The notes beneath the pieces were generated by a model. It was not told the origin of the DNA and searched no databases. It saw only the letters and a list, made by a program, of their open reading frames with translations. 64,000 nucleotides of DNA from Uranotaenia lowii (Eukaryota > Arthropoda > Insecta > Diptera > Culicidae): contig NC_073693.1 of the NCBI RefSeq assembly GCF_029784155.1, positions 111,290,683-111,354,682 on the forward strand, written 5' to 3'. Every line of letters begins with the position of its first letter. Position 1 is the stretch's first letter. The position numbers and the translations under genes were made by a program. Shown here piece by piece: positions 24,459-39,100 of this stretch.

Positions 24459-25596
24459 TGTTCAACAGCCAATTGAAATCGGTTTCAATCGATTTCGATT
24501 GGTAAATTGTTGCTCACTCAGCCAATGTTGTGATCGAAACTAATCCAATTGACGTTCAATGAAGCCAATCGGAATCGATCGAAACCAATCGAAATCGATC
24601 AAGCCCAAGAGCAGGATTCGTTTCTATCGATTTCTATTACACTAACACACATGCAGTTAACAACTGTCAAAAACAGCTGACAGGGTTTGTTTTTGACTAA
24701 CTGCAGTTGAAAGTGTAGTCAATCGGTGGAGCGTCGTGGTGCTGTGCCGGTGGAGCTGTGCCGGTGGAGCTGTGCCGGTGGTGCTGAGTTATAGTGGTGT
24801 GACGGGTGTCAGTCGGATCAGTTGCCGCAGCTGCTCACAACAAGCTCAAAAGTTGTGAAAATGAAAGTGGTGTCAGGAGAGTTCGTGTTGTTTCGGTGGT
24901 GCGGTGCTGGTGGTATAGGTCGATGCTGTTTTGGTGTTGCTGCGTTGGTGTCGGTGTCAGTCGGCTACAGTTGCACAAGAATTGTGATGCAAATGTAAAT
25001 TCATTTTCACAATACATTTCAGTCAGTTTCGGATTATTATAATAATTAAATAGGAAGTGACCATCAAGACCTACCGAAGGAAATGGAAAAATTTGATCTA
25101 TCTTGTGAAACACGAAAATTTTTTTTAATAAAATATAAAATTGACTAAAACGACTATATTTTATTTCCATAATTGCATGTTTTAAAAATAATAATTATTT
25201 TCCTAGAGCAACAATTTTTCGCGTTTGTGCCTTCCTTGTCTCTTAAAATTGCTTATTATTCTAAACACAATTCCTTTTTAGTATTCAAATTTAGTTCGAG
25301 TCGAACAACAACTTCCTAATCTAAAATTTTTCGGACAGCTTTAGTACGGGAAAGAATTGCCATTGAGATGGCCAAAATGATGGATTCATTACAATTTGCC
25401 TTGAGTAAACCGCCTTTTCGAATTCTGAACGAAGCTGACAAACAAAATTACATCTGAAAACACTGCGCCTGTACTTTAGTATTAGTGTCTGGCTGTTCAT
25501 TCAGCAGCCTGATAGAAATCGATCGAAGTCAATTGGAAAAACAGCTGATCAGCTGCTAATCCATTTCAATTGATTTCGATTGAGTTCTGTTGAACA
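24459..25596. mobile_element. Candidate TIR element with TGTTCAACAG ends
   Basis: TGTTCAACAG at 24459-24468 is matched by its exact complement at 25587-25596. Both subterminal zones are filled with AATCGATT- and TTTCGATTG-type words, giving many small inverted repeats. Inside are a GTCAAAAACA/TGTTTTTGAC hairpin (24666-24697) and a GC-richer segment with three 14-bp repeats of a CCGGTGGAGCTGTG word near 24740-24785. No transposase and no clear target duplication are seen. It may be a non-autonomous DNA transposon or two separate repeat fragments. Confidence 0.45.
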
Positions 25597-26164
25597 CATC
25601 TATAATTTGGAACATTTTTGCATTTTTAGTTTGTCAAAATATGATAAACAGAATTTGTGACGAATTTTCAAAGGTATGTAGCTGTTTTTCGAAATTAATG
25701 TCAATTGGCAAGTTTTCAGATTTTCTTGCACAAAAATACAACATTGCACTGAATTTTGAGTATAATAACTTAAGATTTCCGCAATAAATTTATATTCATC
25801 AGAAAGCCAATTTCAAACCAAATTTATTGGTGTAACTACATAAGCGCTGCGACACTTTACAAAATCATTGATTGAGGAACAAGAGAGATATAAAGGTTTT
25901 AGTCCGGAGTGTTAAATTTACACTCCTGGTACTATAACGTGTAAAAAATTCAGGGACGGATGAGGATTAAGGTGGCTTTAGTCACTTTGTTATAGATATT
26001 TTTTCGAATTATAATAAAATTCTTAATTTGTCCAGGTTTAAAGTTGGAAATTTCAAGATCAAATACCCAGATGTACAGGTATTGTAACATTTGTGATTAT
26101 TTGTTTAGCCAAAAAATGCGGGAAAAAATCTGCAACGCTAACTCTAGAAGGTCCCCTTGACTTA
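25597..26164. other. AT-rich spacer
   Basis: Nothing recognised apart from short open stretches without motifs. Confidence 0.45.
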
Positions 26165-26166
26165 TA

Positions 26167-26942
26167 CAGTAAGTGAAATAAGAATAGCACCACTATGTGT
26201 TTTGCTTGTTAAAATATGAATGATTGAAAATTACGAAAAAAAAATTTTCACAGTTTATTCTGAATTGCTTAACGGATAAATCAAGCATAAGTTTACTTTT
26301 TATGGACCTAGCAATTGGCGTTGAGGACCAAAAATGTGAAAAAAGGGGTGCGAAATAAGAATACCACCACTTGAGTTTTTCAACAAAAACAAGATTATTT
26401 TAAAAAATTTACTGTGTAAAAGTGAATAATAATGCTTCTACGAACTATTTGAATAGATAACTGCATTTTAGGAGTTTTCCAGAATTCCAAAGGTTTTCAA
26501 AGGTATTAAAATGGGGTTTTAAGAGATGCTCCTCTAGCGTTAAGGATTTTGATATTTGAGCTATAAAACTTTACCAAACTGCTTGAATGCATCTCTTAAA
26601 ACCCCATTTTAATACCTTTGAAATCCTTTGGAATTCTGGAAAACTCCTAAAATGCTGTTATCTATTCAAATAATTCGTAGAAGAATTATTATTTACTTTT
26701 ACACAGTTAATTTTTAAAAATTATCTTGATTTTGTTGAAAAACACAAGTGGTGCTATTCTTATTTCGCACCCCTTTTTTCACATTTTTGGTCCTCAACGC
26801 CAATTGATACGTCCAAAAAAAGTTCTTGATTTATCCGTTAAGCGATTCAGTACAAACTGTGGAAGAAAATTTTCGTAATTTTCAATCATTCATATTATAA
26901 CAAGCAAAACACATAGTGGTGCTATTCTTATTACGCTCACTG
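26167..26942. mobile_element. TA-flanked foldback MITE (CAGTAAGTGAAATAAGAATA family)
   Basis: The ends CAGTAAGTGAAATAAGAATA and TATTCTTATTACGCTCACTG are imperfect complements, and the two arms of about 370 bp mirror each other with few differences. TA flanks both ends (26165-26166 and 26943-26944). The loop is short and holds no gene. These are the marks of a Tc1/mariner-type foldback MITE. A related right half lies at 49691-49954. Confidence 0.88.
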
Positions 26943-26944
26943 TA

Positions 26945-29900
26945 TTATAGTAAAACTGGAGTCATACTGAATTGGTTTTTCATGTTGCATATATTTGGCC
27001 TTGTTGGGAGAGTAGATTTATTTTTCCAAATCAAGTAGCTCAGTAAGTATGCTTCGCCTGAAGAAATTTTGTCCACCTAATGGTACCTACATCAGCACAT
27101 CAGTAAGTTTTTCATCACGATTGCCACAATTAACGGCCAAATAATCAAAGAACAGTGCCTTGATTTTTTTCCGTTTTTCTTCCAAAGCACTTTCATTAGT
27201 AGTATATCAAACGTATCCTACACATTGAATTAAACACATCCTACATATTAGATGTGACATTAAGCTATCAATTTTGCACATATGATCACAACTGCTCAGG
27301 TAGTTTGAATGAAAATTTCCCCAATCTTTATCCATGAATGCAAAAGTTATGTACAAAAGACAGTGTTGCATTTTTTTCAAGTACAGTCCATGTATTTTTC
27401 AATGGATGGTGAAAAACGTTTTTATTCCTCATTGTTTTCAGATCAATTCTTTCCTTCAAGTGAGTGATAGTATTGCGTTTTAATTTCAACAATAATTCAT
27501 TGTGTAGTTTTTTTATATTCTACTGAAGACAAATTGACACTGAAACTGTTCAATTCAATATTCACAGCAACATCGCTTGTATAGCCTTGACTCAACGCTA
27601 TTATTTACTTCAATTAAATACATTCATCGATAAGCTGTCAATAAAAATGTCTCTTTATCGATCTCATCAGTATAGCCGAAATCCTGATGACAATCGATCG
27701 ACTACTTCCGAGTTTGGTTGGAAGCACCAAGAAGATCAATGAAAACACGCTCAACCAACCTTCAACTCCAAATAGCCTGAGGCTGGTCTTCCGTTGCGGT
27801 AGAAAAATGCACCTTTCGTTTTTCAGTTTTGTGCAGCAGCTTGGCTTTGAAGTACGTTGGTGCAAATTTAACGGTGTAGGTTTATTTAAATCTTTTAATG
27901 TTGAAATCACCTTGAAGAATAATTTTGGTAACATACTCAACTGCTAATTCCAACACAATTTTAAGAATCTATCTTAAACCACCCTATTACGTATGGTTCA
28001 TCATGTGAAGGTTGAGGTTATGCTACCCAACATTTCTTGAATGGTAGTCAGTCCCCAGAAGGGGGATGACCCTCGATGACCCTCGTCAGAGGAAGAAGCT
28101 CACAAGATGTGATAATGACATTCTGTGATTGAACAAAAAAGGCTTACCTATTTGACCTTTAAAGTCATCAAGAAGCTATACACGTCTCACTAGAGATGCG
28201 TTGATTGAATTCATTGATAGACTTGGTCGTTTATGTTCAATACGAGTATTCTTCCAAAAAGGTGATGGAATTTATTACTGATTTTGAAAATTGTTATCCT
28301 TTTGTTTTCGGTAACATTTTATTGAGAAGTATAAAGTTTGAATGAAAATTTTTGTTTGTTTCCCCCAAATAAGGGTGGAACCAATCCTGATTCAATCTTT
28401 CGTATCCAAACAGTCCAAACAGAAATGTTATTTAATACTACCGATATGCATATCGACCCACCTGATATGTATCACTCGGTTTTTTTCAAGCTTTCAAGTT
28501 TTTCTATCTTTCAACCATAGCGCACGCTGGCATAGTTTTGATATGACCGACTCTAGTTTGTTTGGGGTGGGGAATCTGCATTTCCCTTAGCTACTTCGGT
28601 TGGTTGACGAAAACTCGAGATAAAAAAAATCCATCATCTCACGCGTTCGATCAATCGGCTGTTGTGGGTGCACTTAATGAGCGATTCGCAGACAGATTAT
28701 CCCAGTAGCGTAATCGACGATCGAAGTCGATCGTCATCTCGTATAAACGTTGGGTGATTGACTCGCATCAAAATTCCTCCAAAATCTCTCTCCGAAGATG
28801 AATATTTAAACGCTAAACTATTCACGCGAGTACAAATCGCCATCAATGAACTAATGAACGATTGACAAAGTGGAGCAGCACAAATATGTGCGTTTTGATC
28901 TGTTGCTTTCATCATTTGCAACAGGTGAAGTCAACCAAAATGTGATGGCAGCATATCATCTAAATTTCTAATGTGGTTTTTATGCTTCTTTAACGGAACT
29001 ACCTACATATTTGATTAATCCTCCAAAGGCAGCAGAAAATTTAAATTATGCTCATCAACCTTAGGCGTATATATATTCAAACACTCATATGGAAAATTGA
29101 GAAATTAAAACTCTGCTTTTTAATTTTACTTTAACTTTATTAATTAAAATGTTTTAAAATGGTATCACACTCAGAATTAGAATAATTCACATTCAATATT
29201 TAGAAAAGAAACATAAACTTGATGTTATGCATGATGGATTAAATGGATTAACGTACAAGTACTTTTCTTTTTTTCAGAAAAAAAAATCAAATTTTGGGCA
29301 TAAATATTCTTATAAAAAATTATAATATTAAAATATTCTTATTCATATTGGATTTTTCAAACTTTTAATATTAGGTAAAATTCTCAACAAAAAAAAATCT
29401 AGGTACGTTCACCAAAATATCTGTGACTTCTCTTCAACCTGCATTATTTTAACGAGTTATCATAAAAATTAAAACGAATCATATTCAAGAAACACATCAC
29501 ATACATAAAAAAAACCTAGGCGGTGTATGAATTGCTTGCAGAAAATTAATTTCTAAACTAAAAGTTATCCGGTTATTTGCACAAAACCTCAATGTGGTCA
29601 GAAAATGATAAACAGAATTTACGTTTGTGTTGATCGCGGAACATGTTTAGAATTATTATATAAAGAATTATAGAAACAACAAAGTTTCGGTAGTTTCAGC
29701 AACAAAAAATGTCGAGATCTAATTTGGTCAAATAAATTTCCAAACTCTGAGATTACCGGATACAGCTTATGTTCAAACATGCTTCAATATTCATTAGAAA
29801 CCATAAACAGCCTTTTTTCATTTGTTGTTCTAGACACCTAATGTAAATACCACACGCAAAATAATCTAGAAATTAAATATACGGGTTTTCTACGTTAGCA

Positions 29901-31488
29901 AAGTTTTGGTTGCATTACATCGCATCTACAAGTGCTTTGTAATAACTGCTGTACTTCTATATGACTACATGACTATTGGGCCCATGAATCTCACGTTAAG
30001 TCTAAGTGTATGGATTAAAATTCGTCTTTATGCTATTTTCTCAAGCGTTTGGCAAGGTTGCCGAAATTACTGAAAAATATATCATTTTACAGAATTTAGA
30101 GCCAATTTTCATTACAAAATTTGTGTCACAGAAAACAGAATTCAATTTTTCAAGTTGATATCAATTTTGGATAATTATCTTTAAATTGGAAAAATATGAT
30201 AAAATTGGAGAAGTTAAATGATTTTCCTTAAGTTAAGCAATTTGGCATGGCTTTGACATGAAATATCACAGGCAATCGTCTCAAAAATTTTGGGTAAAAT
30301 CACAGAAAGTCAGAATTTTTTTTGTTCAAACCAAAGATTTTGCACAAGAAATGCAAATCAGAGCATCGTAAGCGGGGAGGTAAGTATAAATATGAAGTTA
30401 TTTTTCTTCAAACTGGTATTTGTGTTGTTCCAGCTTTGGAGGAATTCATTTTGGGCGGTGTCCGTTGTTGGCAAAGGAAGCGATGCACTAACTTAACTAG
30501 GTAAATTATTTATCATTTTGAAAATGTACCTTAGCATTACATAGCCAGATAATTTCGCTGAAAATTTCATGTTGCATTTTTTTCGAATACACTCTTTAGA
30601 ATTCATGTTGAAAACAATTGGATAAAAATTATGTAGTTTTTCACGAATCAGTTACGTGCAGATTATTTTGCTTTTAATTACCTTATTTAGGTTCATATAT
30701 TAACAAGCTCTGAATATAAAAGACTATCTCACAGAAATATTAAAATTTTTGATATTATGGGTGTATTTATCTTTGAAATATTTGTTAAAACACATATTTA
30801 GTCATATATTTCTATTCTATTCCATTATATTTATTTCCAGAGGATTTTAACCAACGTGGCCATTCTTCCTCTTGATAATCCTATTTTTATTTGATTGCAT
30901 TTTAATAACTGATTTAAAAAAAACTGTTTTTTTTAAATCGGGTTTTAGCTTGGGTCGGTTTCTTCTAGTTGTCGTATTAAAAACATATGACACGTGAATT
31001 GAAGTAATAAAAAATCTAATATGAAATACAAACTGAATTTTAAAAAATCTTCTAGACAAAGTTAAAATCTGGTTTAAGATTTTGCAAATCTATATATTTT
31101 TTTTCTGAGACGCAATGTTCCAAAGAAATAAAATTCGGTGTATAGAAATTTCTCTAGATCTGCATGATGCTTGATTTGAAATCAAATCTTTAACAAAAAC
31201 CGAAATAAATAGATACATACCCCTTTGGCTCTGACCCTCATTTGTAAAAAATGAAAATTCAGAATTCCAATTATAATCCACGTCAACGTTAACAGAATAT
31301 GCTTTCGACTTAAATTTTAGAAAAAGGTTTTAAAAAATTATCTATAAATCATAATAAGAAAAATGTCTCTTAAATTGTCTATAAAATAAAATTCATGTTC
31401 AAATTAAATATGCCTTGGATTCGTGTTTTCAACCCAAATTATATCCCCAAAAGGCGGTTCATATGTTCCGAATGAGATGTACCTATTA
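26945..31488. other. Gene-poor stretch; possible host noncoding DNA
   Basis: No gene can be called. The zone 27560-28930 is less AT-rich than its surroundings, and a short frame from an ATG at 27648 (31 codons) has no recognisable motif. 28640-28930 is a balanced-composition stretch that could be regulatory. The rest is AT-rich spacer. Confidence 0.4.
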
Positions 31489-31490
31489 TA

Positions 31491-32185
31491 GGGTAGTGTG
31501 TGGATACTTAATCCCCTTTTCTTATTTTTACCATATCTTTTTGGAAAAATTTAGCAACTCGCCGTCTTTTAAATTTTCTGGCAGCTTGTAACTTCAAGTT
31601 TCTATGCTCTAAAAATTAAAAAGATACTTGAACCCGTTGATGAACTGGAAGCATTTTTCGTGGTAGTAAATAAATTACGATATTTTTAAAGTTACTTGAT
31701 CCTCTATTGAAGGAGACTTGATCCTTTATTCAGGAAGGCCTAATCCTTAGGAAAAAATCAAACAAAACCTCAAGATAGAATGTCAATTGACTATTTTGGT
31801 CATGTTTATTCTCATTTCACAATGTATAACTGACATAAGAAAAAAATTCAATAACTTTGTCTCAACGCTAAAGACATTACATACTTAACGGTGCTATTTT
31901 CTATAATTAAGCGAAAATTAATTATATTAGCCCTTTTCTTCAGACAATTTTTGGATAATATTATTTATTGCATAAATATTTGTAATCTCGTAATCAGCAA
32001 TGATCACGATCGATTTAGAAGAAGAATATACCGTTTTTAGCTAGAGATCAATTGAACCCATAATCAACATTTAAGAAAACTTTATCTGAAAAAAGTTAAG
32101 AGTTTTCTATTGTTTGAAAATGTGGTATTATGAAGTTAATATTACGCTCGAACGATTGATACCTACATTGGAACAAATGCTTATT
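31491..32185 (+). mobile_element. Truncated copy of the GGGGAGAGTGGGGATACTTG TIR element
   Basis: It aligns with 60849-61550: the left end GTGTGTGGATACTTAATCCC, then shared phrases AGCAACTCGCCGTCTT, TTCAGGAAG and GATCAATTG. TA precedes it at 31489-31490. The match fades near 32185, so the right end is missing. It has no coding capacity. Confidence 0.75.
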
Positions 32186-34618
32186 GTTTTCCAATTCTGA
32201 ATTGGCGTGTTCTAAAAACATTGTCGTCTTGGAAGCTTTTGAATCTAAATTTTTGATAAGAAAATTACATAGTTTCTTCCTTTTGTCTCTTTTCCAGGAC
32301 CCAGTATTTCAAGAACGACAAATATATTAAGAGTATGAATTTTAAAACTATAAAACTTGCGCTTGAGAATTTTTAATCGTTTAATTTCTATATTTTTTAT
32401 CACTTTAAATAATCTTTTTTGAATCGTTCATGATTTTTAATCTATGAATAGTTCAAAAAATTATTCATAGTAGCTAACTTTGAAGCTAAATTTATATGCA
32501 AAACATCAATTAAATTTGTATCTCCTGTGTGCTTACAATACATACAAAAAAAAATATCAGTTTCTCATTGAAGTACCGGATTAATTTCTCAATGACTTGC
32601 TAACCAACTGCATCGTTGATGTAAGTTGTGAATGACATAAGGATGTTAAAACGACTATAATCGAAACAAAAAAAAAGAAAAAAAAGTGCATTTTTGGTAT
32701 TGATATTTTTTCTAGCTAAAGTTGAATTTTGAAACCCTTCCCCCTCCCTATGGACGGGTTCTTCGTACGGGCCTGCTACTACATCTCTAGGGGAAAACTC
32801 GTTTATTGGACCAACTAAATATAACAATTTACCTTCAGAAATAAAAATCAAGAACAACCGCTCCATGTTTAAAACCAAAGTGATACAATTTTTGAAAGAA
32901 AAAATTAACCGTAAAAACAGTTGATCACCAGCCAGCATATTTATAACTTTTTGTACATTTGTAGCGTTCAATATGTAAATTCTTAGTATTATTAGTTTTT
33001 AAGTTGAAGCATCGCGTTTCAATTTTAATTTTTTTCAATCGTTTCTTCTTTATATTTAGTCAATTTTAATTGAGCCTAATTTTCTCATAATGAATCTCTT
33101 CAAAGGAAATATATTGCACTGAGATTCTAATTTAGTTATATCGTAGATTTATTCGCAATACATAATATAACTTTCAGTGCTCAGCCTGATTAAAATTTGC
33201 TAGCGTTTTAACTTTTTATTTGTTTTGCTGCCGGATGTGCTAAGAACAGTAGCGTTCATTGCCAGGGGACTTATATGAGCTTCTTAGTGTGGAGGGGTGG
33301 GTGGTCATCCACAAAAAAAAATGATGATTCAAACCGACAATCGAAAATTCCTAAACTGGATTCAGAATCCGAAAAATAAAAACAAAAATACAATTTGGAT
33401 TTTGATAAAAGCGTATTCGAAAAAAATGCTGCACTTTGTTTTGTGAATAGCTTTTGAATCCTTGGATGGAAATTTAAGAGATTTTCAGTGAAGCTTCATA
33501 CTAATTTAATGTGTACGTTAGTGACAATCTTTCAAGTGATTTTTTGAGATACCGTTCAATACAGAAACGAATTGACATTTTTTTGTGACAGTGAAGTCCA
33601 GTGGGAGACTCCAAACCAACTATTCGATTAAGTTCATATAGTTAGTCGGGTAAGAAGTTCTAGAGGTATTAACAGTGATCTATAATTTGAATAAAAGTCC
33701 ATTGTGATTGATTCCATGAAGTTCAGGAATGTGAGAGGTTTTATCAAGCGCAATCCGATATTGCAATGGGAGAAGTAATAAAAATAGTATTTTTTTTCTG
33801 ATTGGTTCATCTAGCTGACTAAAAACATGCCTGGCTTCATTTCTAGAAGGTAGAAAGGCTGCCCACCGGTAAAATAAACAAAATACGGAGGTCAAACCGT
33901 GTGCAAAATATTTGTGCTAGTGGTAGATATATTTCAAAAAAAATTGTAATATGCAGCAAAACGAACTCTTCAGCGGTCACCTGGCTGATTTCCAGCCAGA
34001 AACTTTTCATTGACCAGTCTCACCGTATTTTCCGGAGTTGAACAAGAATTTTTTTTGAAAAATTTATGTCTAGTACTTAAGGAGGCTGACGATCTGTGGA
34101 AGCTGCAAATCAGTCAATGGCTAAAAATACAAAGACTGTCTCCAAATGTGAACTTTTTTTTTGCATAGCACTTGAACAGGTCCCAAAAAGTTTATACTCC
34201 GTTTTTTCATGTTTAACGATTCCGAAATTTCACAAGTTTCTCAATTAATAATCATCTATCCTTATTAAATCACCTTCAAGGGTAAACAGCGGTTAAAAAG
34301 TTCATGGTAAAAAATCCTTTCTATGTACTGATTTTTATTTCTTAGATTAAGTGTTGTTAAGCTCCACAAAATACACCATTTTAAGCAAATGCCGTGCTGA
34401 AAGAGCTGAATTTGACAGAAACAAATCAAAAATAGTCCAAATACTGTTCCAATTCACCCTACTCTATGGTATTTTATAATGTTATTCTGTATAATATTCT
34501 AAATCCAACTATAGGTTTGACGTTTTCCCATGTCTTCAATCGCTCTGGAACATAAAGATCTTACATAATATTTTATCGCAATTACGCCAAAATCTTCACA
34601 TGTCTGCAGTTCATCAGT
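32186..34618. other. AT-rich spacer, no gene recognised
   Basis: No motif-bearing open frame and no repeat ends were identified. Confidence 0.45.
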
Positions 34619-34619
34619 T

Positions 34620-36160
34620 CAACCGATTCCATCCTCTTCAAATTTCAACCTTGTGCCATTAACGACTGTGCGTGGAATCAACAAATCTGACCGAAGCAGT
34701 GGCCTTCCAGAAGGCTTTTTTTCCTCTTCTGTAGGTAAACACGAACTTACAACCGTAATCTTCACAATCAACATCATCATACACCCGTTGATTATCGCAC
34801 CGGATCGCAAATTGAGCATCGACATTTTAATCTCTTCTTGGTTCCATCCATTCACAGTCAAGTGGACTTGGGTCGTATGCAAAGTTTTGGCCATGCCATT
34901 AATCCGTATCGAAAGCTGAGTGATGGCACTTTAACTACTACCTTAGAATTTTATTCTTTCCCATGCAACTGCAACTTTGTCAACTCGAGAGGCTTCTGCA
35001 GAATCAAGTCGATTCGCCTGAGATTCCCCTCGTGGTCTTCGTCATAAAGTTGTCCCCGGAGAGATCATTGAGGTTAATTTTGAAGATCTTCAAATCTGAG
35101 AAATTCCATCGCTGCCGGCCACTCGATAAGTCACTGGTCATGTCGATCCATCTAAGGTGCCTCGGTGGATTTCTCACGTTAGTCGTTTCTTAATGGGTTG
35201 TTCCCTTTTTGGGGGGAGCGCCAAGCGATTAAACACTTGTGGTGTGGTAAGATTTTTCGATATCCGTATCTCTGCATGCATAGAGAAAGAGCGAGTCCCT
35301 GATGATGACCTTAAGGCTGCTAACTGTCGAAAACTCAAGTATTTACTCATCTCATCAAGATGTAATCTTGAAAGTTTTGAGTTCGGACGTGCTTCAGTGC
35401 ATGAAATAAGAAGCAGCAACTAGTGTGGGTTTATTTTGTCATTTTCTTTATTTTTACTCACGTGAGATGACAGATTAATGTCAAGTGTATGACCACAATT
35501 GAGCAATTAAAATCATATTTTAGATACGGATCATCAGGAACATTAACGACGACATTCGGTTGTGGTCGACTGTTATGCAAGCAGCAGTTTGCCAGACCTT
35601 TAACTATATGTTTATGAGGCTGTTCAAATTTTAAGGCGCCATAAATTATACGAGATCGTTGCTTCGAGAGGTTACTGAATACTTGCTTATTTGTATATGA
35701 GAGCCTCTTCCTAGATTTCACTTGGTAGCATTTATTGTCTCCTGAAAGCAGTCTAGTTTGGCGATTAGACAACAGTTCTTGAAAACGAGAGGGTCGTAAC
35801 ACTTTATGTGCAGAAATTTGTTGAAAGGGTTAATCTGATGAAATGACAAAAAATTCACTCCTAGTGGTTGGAGAAAGCGATACGAAGAATTCAAATGCCA
35901 CACGTTTGAGTCAGTTTTCAAATCATTCGTAGTGAGTAACACCATTCATAATGGATGAATTTAAGCATCTCCGGCGCAGTTTATCGCAAGAGAGACACAT
36001 GCAACAATTTTCAACTTCAATGGCTTCCAAAAAACTAATGTTCACAGTTAATCCTACCTCTTATGCATCAAAAGTTTTAAGGGTGATGGGACATCAAATT
36101 GGCGTAGTTTTAAAAATTATTGGTTTCTTTAGTTCTTTTTAATTTTCTAAAAACTTGCGA
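34620..36160 (-). pseudogene. Broken protein remnant, possibly leucine-rich/F-box-like
   Basis: Balanced composition and several consecutive minus-strand open stretches suggest one decayed gene read right to left: about 35945-35718, 35802-35458, 35419-35174, a piece near 35150-35000, and 34894-34619. The pieces contain leucine-spaced segments such as LSRLHLDEMSKYLSFRQLAALR and LQKPLELTKLQLHG. These look like leucine-rich repeats of an F-box/LRR-type protein, split by stops and frame changes. I do not recognise a specific family, and no F-box signature is certain. It may instead be an unrelated low-constraint gene remnant. Confidence 0.35.
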
Positions 36161-39100
36161 TTTTCACCCTCCTCAAAAAAGTGAGGTAACTTGCAACAAA
36201 CTTCGTTTTTAATGAAAAATCTTATGAACACGTATGACAATTTATGGTTTCTAATATATTTGCGATGACTTAAAGACCAATTACAGTAATTTTTTGGTGT
36301 GTAAAAAATAATTTTCAATTTTTTTCTGAAAATAAGGATGCTGGGTTAAATAATTCTAAGAAAAATTCTACAAGCTAAAATCATAAAAACACATGTTTGG
36401 ATGAAAGAAATTGTAATGTTTACAAACGCGTGATGTAAAACATTTATATTCCAGCAAATGGAAACGAGATTTACAAGGTGTTTCTTTGATTTGCATTGTG
36501 TTGCATTTTACCCCAGACATGAATTATAAAAAAATATTTATTTTAAAAAATTGAGTGAATGTTCGAAAAATACTTTTTTGCCAACAGTGTTGGTATAGCA
36601 TGAGGAAACCAGTAAAAAGTTAGTAGGTGAAATCATTAAGCCAATCCATCATACTGGGTAAAGTTTTTTACGGCATCGAATTATGTTATAAATTGTACTA
36701 TTATTGCTCGATTTTTCAAATTTTATATAAAAATAAAAAACTTAAAAAAAACTAGCTTAAGATGCGAGAAATTATGCTCTCATGATTTTGTAATCAATTA
36801 AAGATAACTTTATTACAATACAATTAATTTAAAAATGATTCAGTGTTGTGTTATATAAATGTTGCATCTAACCCCGCTGATGCATGATGCCCCGATTGAC
36901 GGTACAAATCTGCCCTCGTATTTATATGAAACCTTTTTATTGTTAACAGATGGCGGTACTGAAGGGAAATCAAATTAGGAAGAGTTGAAATCATTTAGAT
37001 TTTTGATAAATTAAACTGATAATTAAATGATTGTATAACGAACAAATATCCGGTCATACATTTTTCATTCCTCGATTGTTGAATAAATAACACTTAAATT
37101 ACCTCAATGGGACGTGAAAGATTATTTTGATAAATATAAAAAAAATCACAGGTTTTAAACTAAAAATCTGCTAGATTAATATATTCGAATGTTCTATTTT
37201 TTATCACAAGTATTCAATTATTCATTTACCTTCATAGTAACGATATTGATTTTAAATTGAACCATTTTTTTCTTATTTGGAAAAATGATTTTCAAAGTTT
37301 TAACAATCAATTTCATATTTTTTTATTATCGTTGACGGTTCTTAGAACGTATTGAATAAGCAAACCAGATTATCCGGTTTTATCCGGGCCTGCCCGGATG
37401 TTCAAGAAAAACATCGGGGCGAGCCCGTATCAGCCCGGATACCTGGATTTAAAAAAAAAAACTGCATGGTTTTTGCCCAGATTTATACATATTATTCGCT
37501 CAAATTACCAAAAAATTCCAATTGAGTAGTTATAAGGTTTGATTTTCCGGTCCAAAAACGAATTTTTCAAAATTAATTACAATATCTTAAAAAACATTGC
37601 ATACAATTTAATGTGCTTCGGTGAAAAATAAAGATTCAAGTGATTTTCTCCTATCTCATTCTTGGTTTTTTTTAGTCTTTATTTGAGAAGTTTCCAGCCA
37701 CAGGCTTGTTCGCCTCTAATTTTGGTATTTTGTTTTCGAATAATGGATGTTGGTTCTCAACAACATTGGTCACCTTAAGCTGAAAACCAAGTTAGCTCTT
37801 TTTAACCGTTGTACTTTATGGTTGTAATAAGTGTTGCTAGTTAGTTCTTTTTGTGTACAATTGTTACCGCTTTTCGCGGGAAAAAGTGTAATTATGGATT
37901 GCATTGAAATAAATGTTCTCTTCCGTTCCAATCGAATCCAACCCGCATAAATGAGGATGGTAATGAAACGATTTTATAAACAGTCAAACGACGATTTGAC
38001 GAAGTGTAAAAATACATTTAGCAAACGATTATTTAAATTGTAAAATACATTGCATGAATCGTGAATTCCAAATTGATTGTATTTTGAATATGCCGTTAGG
38101 TTATGTAACTGTTAAAAACTGTTAAACCACTTATATGGAGGAACTCTTCTACAAATAGTTTGTTGACAGTTGATGAAACACAATCAGATAAAGTTATCAG
38201 CTTATCGAACTATTGTGGCTGCTGTTATAATAGAAAATGGCTAAAACGATTTCATATAACGTTCTTCCAACGCTTCGCCTACACCAACCAGAACAATACA
38301 AAACATAATACAAATCGTTTGCTTTTTATAAACTGTTTTTCAAACCGTTTGCTAGTAAATCTTAACCGTTTAAAACTGTTACAAAACTACTGGAGAAAGG
38401 GTTTTGTATACGGTACCACAGACAGTCATCAAAGGACCCAAGTACGTTTGTAGTAAAGGTAATATGTCATTGTTTTTTTTTATTTATTAGTCAGAACATA
38501 ATTTTTAATGCATATTTTCACTTGATATTTCCTATGAATATCAATATTCTTCTTGGGAACAGACGGTTTTTGCTCGTCCTGCAGGTTTCTCTCGGTGGCT
38601 GCTTTAAAACCGGCTCCATAACTGGACTATTTTACACCTTCCGTAGTGGACTGCTCTGCTGCAGGTAGCTCAGTACAGCCGTTCAGAATCTGTACTCTGT
38701 AGTCACTGTAATACAACAAAAAAAACAATTAAAAACCACTTCAGCTTCACGCAGTCGTTAAAACTAAACAAAAAACAACTTCATCCACCTGAAAAACAAC
38801 CGCAACTTCTGCTACTTCAGATTCCTGGCGTAGATTTTCCACCTCCCAGTATGTTGGAAGTTTGGAAGGATGAAGCAGCGACGCCGTCCAGTAAGCCAAA
38901 AGACCGAATTGGCTGTTGAATACGGAAACAAAATCCGATAAAGTCGGCCACGGACCACGATCGCGAACAAATTTTTTTTTCGTACTTCCGAACGAATCAA
39001 GCACGCAACTTCTTCGTAAGCATGTTTGTTTTTATCGTTTTCATCTCGTTTTGGAAGTGGTGCCGATTTTCCATATTATTTTTTTTATTTTCCCAAATGT

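Noticed and set aside
27648..27740. Short protein-like frame starting MSLYRSHQYS
   Set aside because: Only 31 codons, no donor site at its end, and no recognised family.
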